Assembly (NCBI GenBank): GCA_017457555.1 | Contig: JAFTHG010000064.1 | Coordinates: 1-5,708, forward strand | Length of the DNA stretch: 5,708 bases | Direction of reading: 5' to 3' | Source of the DNA: Kiritimatiellia bacterium | GTDB lineage: Bacteria > Verrucomicrobiota > Kiritimatiellia > RFP12 > DVOR01 | Shown here: positions 4,021 through 5,708 of the stretch, in pieces | Numbering within the stretch: the stretch's first letter is position 1 | Layout: each line of letters starts with the position of its first letter | Made by a program: the position numbers and the translations under genes | The notes under the pieces: generated by a model | Databases searched by the model: none | Told to the model about the DNA's origin: nothing | The model's input: the letters and a program-made list of their open reading frames with translations, nothing else

Positions 4021-4617
4021 ATGAAAGTGCTTGTAGGTCTCGGGAACCCTGGTGAACAATACGCCGAAACCCCGCACAATCTCGGCTTTAAAGCAATCGA
4101 TGCAGTGGCATCAGCTCTTGGGGCAGAGTGGAAGACCGAAAAACGTTTCAAGGCACTTGTTGCCAAAGCCACCCGAAAGGGTGAAGCGCTGTGGCTGGTG
4201 AAGCCACAAACCTACATGAATCTCTCTGGAGAAAGTGTGGGACCTTTTTTGAGGTATTACGGTGCAACAGCCGGTGACCTCCTCGTCCTGAGTGATGATT
4301 GCGACCTTCCTGCGGGAAGATTACGCATCCGCCCATCCGGTTCAGCCGGTGGCCACAACGGACTGAAGAGTCTCATCGCTCACCTTGGCACAGAAGCCTT
4401 TGCCCGGATTCGTCTTGGAGCAGGGCGCTCGCCGGAAGAACGGCGCGGTTTGATTGACTTTGTGCTTCATCGCTTCACGGAAGCAGAAGCAGAGGTCGCA
4501 GCAGAAACCGCCTCGGTAGCAGCCGAAGCCGTCTTCTATTGGTTGGACCATGGCCTTCAAGCAGCGCAAAACCAATTTAATGCAGTTCGGACCACGAACA
4601 ATCAGGAAAAGTTGTAA
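4021..4617 (+). CDS. pth: Peptidyl-tRNA hydrolase
   Basis: Pth cleaves the ester bond of peptidyl-tRNAs that drop off ribosomes, freeing tRNA in the cytoplasm. The 198 residues match the bacterial Pth length. The catalytic set is complete: Asn9 in VGLGNPG (5-11), His19 in ETPHNLGF (16-23), Asn67 in KPQTYMNLSG (61-70), Asp92 in SDDCDLPAG (91-99) and His112 in GGHNGLKS (110-117). Relative to E. coli, TRHN reads TPHN and DELDLP reads DDCDLP, with the catalytic residues kept. RLGAGR (131-136) replaces the common RLGIGRP. The C-terminal third is Ala/Glu-rich helix. The true start is ATG 4021, matching the family N-terminus. The stop TAA (4615-4617) overlaps the rpsF ATG by one base, and the rpsF ribosome site AGGAAAA lies in the last pth codons, so rpsF translation is probably coupled to pth. 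Confidence 0.96.
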   Translation: MKVLVGLGNPGEQYAETPHNLGFKAIDAVASALGAEWKTEKRFKALVAKATRKGEALWLVKPQTYMNLSGESVGPFLRYYGATAGDLLVLSDDCDLPAGRLRIRPSGSAGGHNGLKSLIAHLGTEAFARIRLGAGRSPEERRGLIDFVLHRFTEAEAEVAAETASVAAEAVFYWLDHGLQAAQNQFNAVRTTNNQEKL

Positions 4618-4991
4618 TGAAGAGGTACGACGCCAACTTTATCTTCGTCCAAACCGGCCGCGATGAGGCCTGGACGAAAACCATTGAGCGCATGCAGGCG
4701 GAAATCATCCGCATCGGCGGTAAAGTGCTCGATACGCAGGACCGCGGTAAAAAGACCTTCGCTCGCATTCAGCAGAAGAAGGAAAGCGGCACCTATTTGA
4801 CCATCCGCTTTGAGCTCGAGCCGACCAAGGTGAATGAGCTCCGCGCACGTTATGCCCTCATCGAAGAGATCTTCCGTCTCCAGATCTTGGCAATTGACCC
4901 CATCATTGAGCTTAAGCTCGCCAAGCAGGCCGCCGAGAAGAAGGCTCGTGCCGAGGCTAACGCCAAGGCCGCCGAATCCGCAGAGGCCTAA
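4617..4991 (+). CDS. rpsF: 30S ribosomal protein bS6 with charged C-terminal extension
   Basis: bS6 pairs with bS18 on the platform of the small subunit. The 124 residues fit the S6 ferredoxin-like fold: MKRYDANFIF (1-10) as strand 1, a helix around 16-33, GGKVLDTQDRGKKTFARIQQKKESGTY (34-60) with the family's loop and strands, LTIRFELEPTKVNELRARY (61-79), and the closing FRLQILAI (86-93). The fold ends near 98; residues 99-124 are an Ala/Lys/Glu-rich, probably disordered or helical tail. Many bacterial S6 proteins carry such a tail, and E. coli S6 carries a polyglutamate one. It starts on the A of the pth stop (TAATG overlap) with AGGA at 4604-4607. Next come ssb and rpsR, the standard rpsF-ssb-rpsR order, so the two ribosomal partners are co-transcribed. 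Confidence 0.92.
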   Translation: MKRYDANFIFVQTGRDEAWTKTIERMQAEIIRIGGKVLDTQDRGKKTFARIQQKKESGTYLTIRFELEPTKVNELRARYALIEEIFRLQILAIDPIIELKLAKQAAEKKARAEANAKAAESAEA

Positions 4992-5012
4992 TTCTTCGCG
5001 AGGATCTTCAAG

Positions 5013-5528
5013 ATGGCTGCAACACTCAACAAAGTCTTCTTAATGGGTAACCTGACACGGGACCCAGAGATGAAGCAGACCCCTGCCGGTGAAGCTATCG
5101 CTGAATTGGGTCTGGCCGTGAGTGAACAATTCCGTTCGCGCACAACAAATGAAACCCGTGAAGTGGTGACATTTGTGGATGTAACTGTTTGGGGCAAGGT
5201 CGCAGAGAACTGCGGTCAGTATCTCCAGAAGGGACGTCCAATCTTTGTTGAAGGTCGCTTGGTGCTGGATACGTGGGAAGATAAGACCACCGGACAGAAG
5301 CGTAGCCGTTTGCGTGTGCGCGCTGACCGTGTGCAGTTCCTGTATTCCCCGGAAAAGAGCCGCCGCGACACCAATGGTGCCGCAATGAGCAGTGACTGGG
5401 CTCCGGTCGCACCGGAAACTGCGCTGCAACCTCAGGCTTCCCGCCCGGCGACGAATGCGTATCCGGCCACTCCCACCAGCCCCGCACCTGTTGCGACACC
5501 GGCTGACGATGAAGATCTTCCCTTCTAA
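5013..5528 (+). CDS. ssb: Single-stranded DNA-binding protein (SSB)
   Basis: SSB coats single-stranded DNA as a tetramer during replication, repair and recombination and recruits partners through its C-terminus. The 171 residues show an OB fold at about 4-112: LNKVFLMGNLTRDPEMKQTPAG (5-26), TFVDVTVWGKVAENCGQYLQKG (53-74) with the aromatic DNA-stacking face (F54, W60), FVEGRLVLDTWEDK (78-91) and RLRVRADRVQFL (99-110). A Pro/Ala/Thr-rich flexible linker (about 113-164) leads to the acidic tip DDEDLPF (165-171), the canonical partner-binding tail. The length is close to the 178 residues of E. coli SSB. GAGGA (5000-5004) lies 8 nt before the ATG, and the gene starts 21 nt after rpsF. Its place between rpsF and rpsR is widespread in bacteria and ties SSB level to ribosome genes. 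Confidence 0.96.
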   Translation: MAATLNKVFLMGNLTRDPEMKQTPAGEAIAELGLAVSEQFRSRTTNETREVVTFVDVTVWGKVAENCGQYLQKGRPIFVEGRLVLDTWEDKTTGQKRSRLRVRADRVQFLYSPEKSRRDTNGAAMSSDWAPVAPETALQPQASRPATNAYPATPTSPAPVATPADDEDLPF

Positions 5529-5558
5529 TGCGATTCTGACAAGCAAGGAACTTTTACC

Positions 5559-5708
5559 ATGCCTATGAAACCCAAACGCCCCGGTTCCCGCAAGCCCAAG
5601 ACCGATTTGGTCCCCCGCAAGCGTCAGGCTATTTTGGAACCGACTGAAATCGTTGATATCAATGATGTTGAGTTGCTCAGCCGTTTCGTGACCGAATACG
5701 GCAAAATT
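5559..5708 (+). CDS. rpsR: 30S ribosomal protein bS18, 5' part (runs off window)
   Basis: The first 50 codons are present, about 60% of a usual 75-90-residue S18. The fold core starts at VDINDVELLSRFVTEYGKI (32-50), matching the family's DYKDV-x-LL-x-x-F-x-x-x-x-GKI pattern. The N-terminal 30 residues are Lys/Arg/Pro-rich (MPMKPKRPGSRKPKTDLVPR) and contain no cysteine. Many bacterial S18 proteins have Cys residues there, some with a zinc site, so this looks like a cysteine-free form. AAGGAA (5545-5550) lies 8 nt before ATG 5559; ATG 5565 is a weaker alternative, two codons in. It follows ssb by 30 nt, and rplI would be expected just downstream. Confidence 0.93.
   Translation, partial: MPMKPKRPGSRKPKTDLVPRKRQAILEPTEIVDINDVELLSRFVTEYGKI

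Noticed and set aside
1..5708. CRISPR array, phage or defence genes, transposase
   Set aside because: No regularly spaced repeat series and no such protein signatures were found; the window is mainly conserved housekeeping genes.

Overview
This is a housekeeping region of a bacterial chromosome, with every gene on the + strand. Gene content and protein style suggest a member of the PVC group (Planctomycetes-Verrucomicrobia-Chlamydia), perhaps Kiritimatiellota or Verrucomicrobiota. The reasons are the linkage of ispE, rplY, pth, rpsF and rpsR, which from memory is also seen in Chlamydia, and a PRPP synthetase with planctomycete/verrucomicrobial wording (HFPDGE, MELLIMIDA, YYGYARQDRKD). Delta-proteobacteria carry a similar order, so the assignment is moderate and rests on recall, not on a search.

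Layout. 1-480: 3' end of a gene for a beta-rich, cysteine-free, probably surface or secreted protein, followed by an intrinsic terminator (514-544). 545-957: about 410 bp with no credible gene, packed with inverted and short direct repeats; it looks like a structured repeat element or an RNA-forming spacer. 958-963: a perfect extended -10 promoter with a 10-bp palindrome just upstream. 990-1688: TRIC/UPF0126 membrane protein. 1694-2683: ispE. 2586-2659: tRNA-Gln(UUG), lying wholly inside the ispE reading frame. 2700-3647: prs. 3686-3979: rplY. 4021-4617: pth. 4617-4991: rpsF. 5013-5528: ssb. 5559 to the window end: 5' part of rpsR.

From the 958 promoter onward the genes are close together (gaps of -1 to about 41 nt, apart from the ispE/tRNA overlap) with no terminator in between, so they probably form one operon. 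A second, near-consensus promoter lies inside ispE (2300-2329). It would give the tRNA, prs and the translation genes a transcript independent of ispE. The cluster joins isoprenoid precursor synthesis (IspE), PRPP supply for nucleotides and cofactors (Prs), ribosomal proteins (bL25, bS6, bS18), peptidyl-tRNA recycling (Pth), one tRNA and single-stranded DNA binding protein (SSB).

The most notable point is the ispE/tRNA-Gln overlap. The ispE frame has no stop before or within the tRNA, so 25 codons of IspE are the tRNA itself. Processing of the tRNA would cut the ispE message and leave it without a stop codon. A flanking inverted repeat and a competing hairpin at the tRNA 3' end make this junction look switch-like, although that part is inference.
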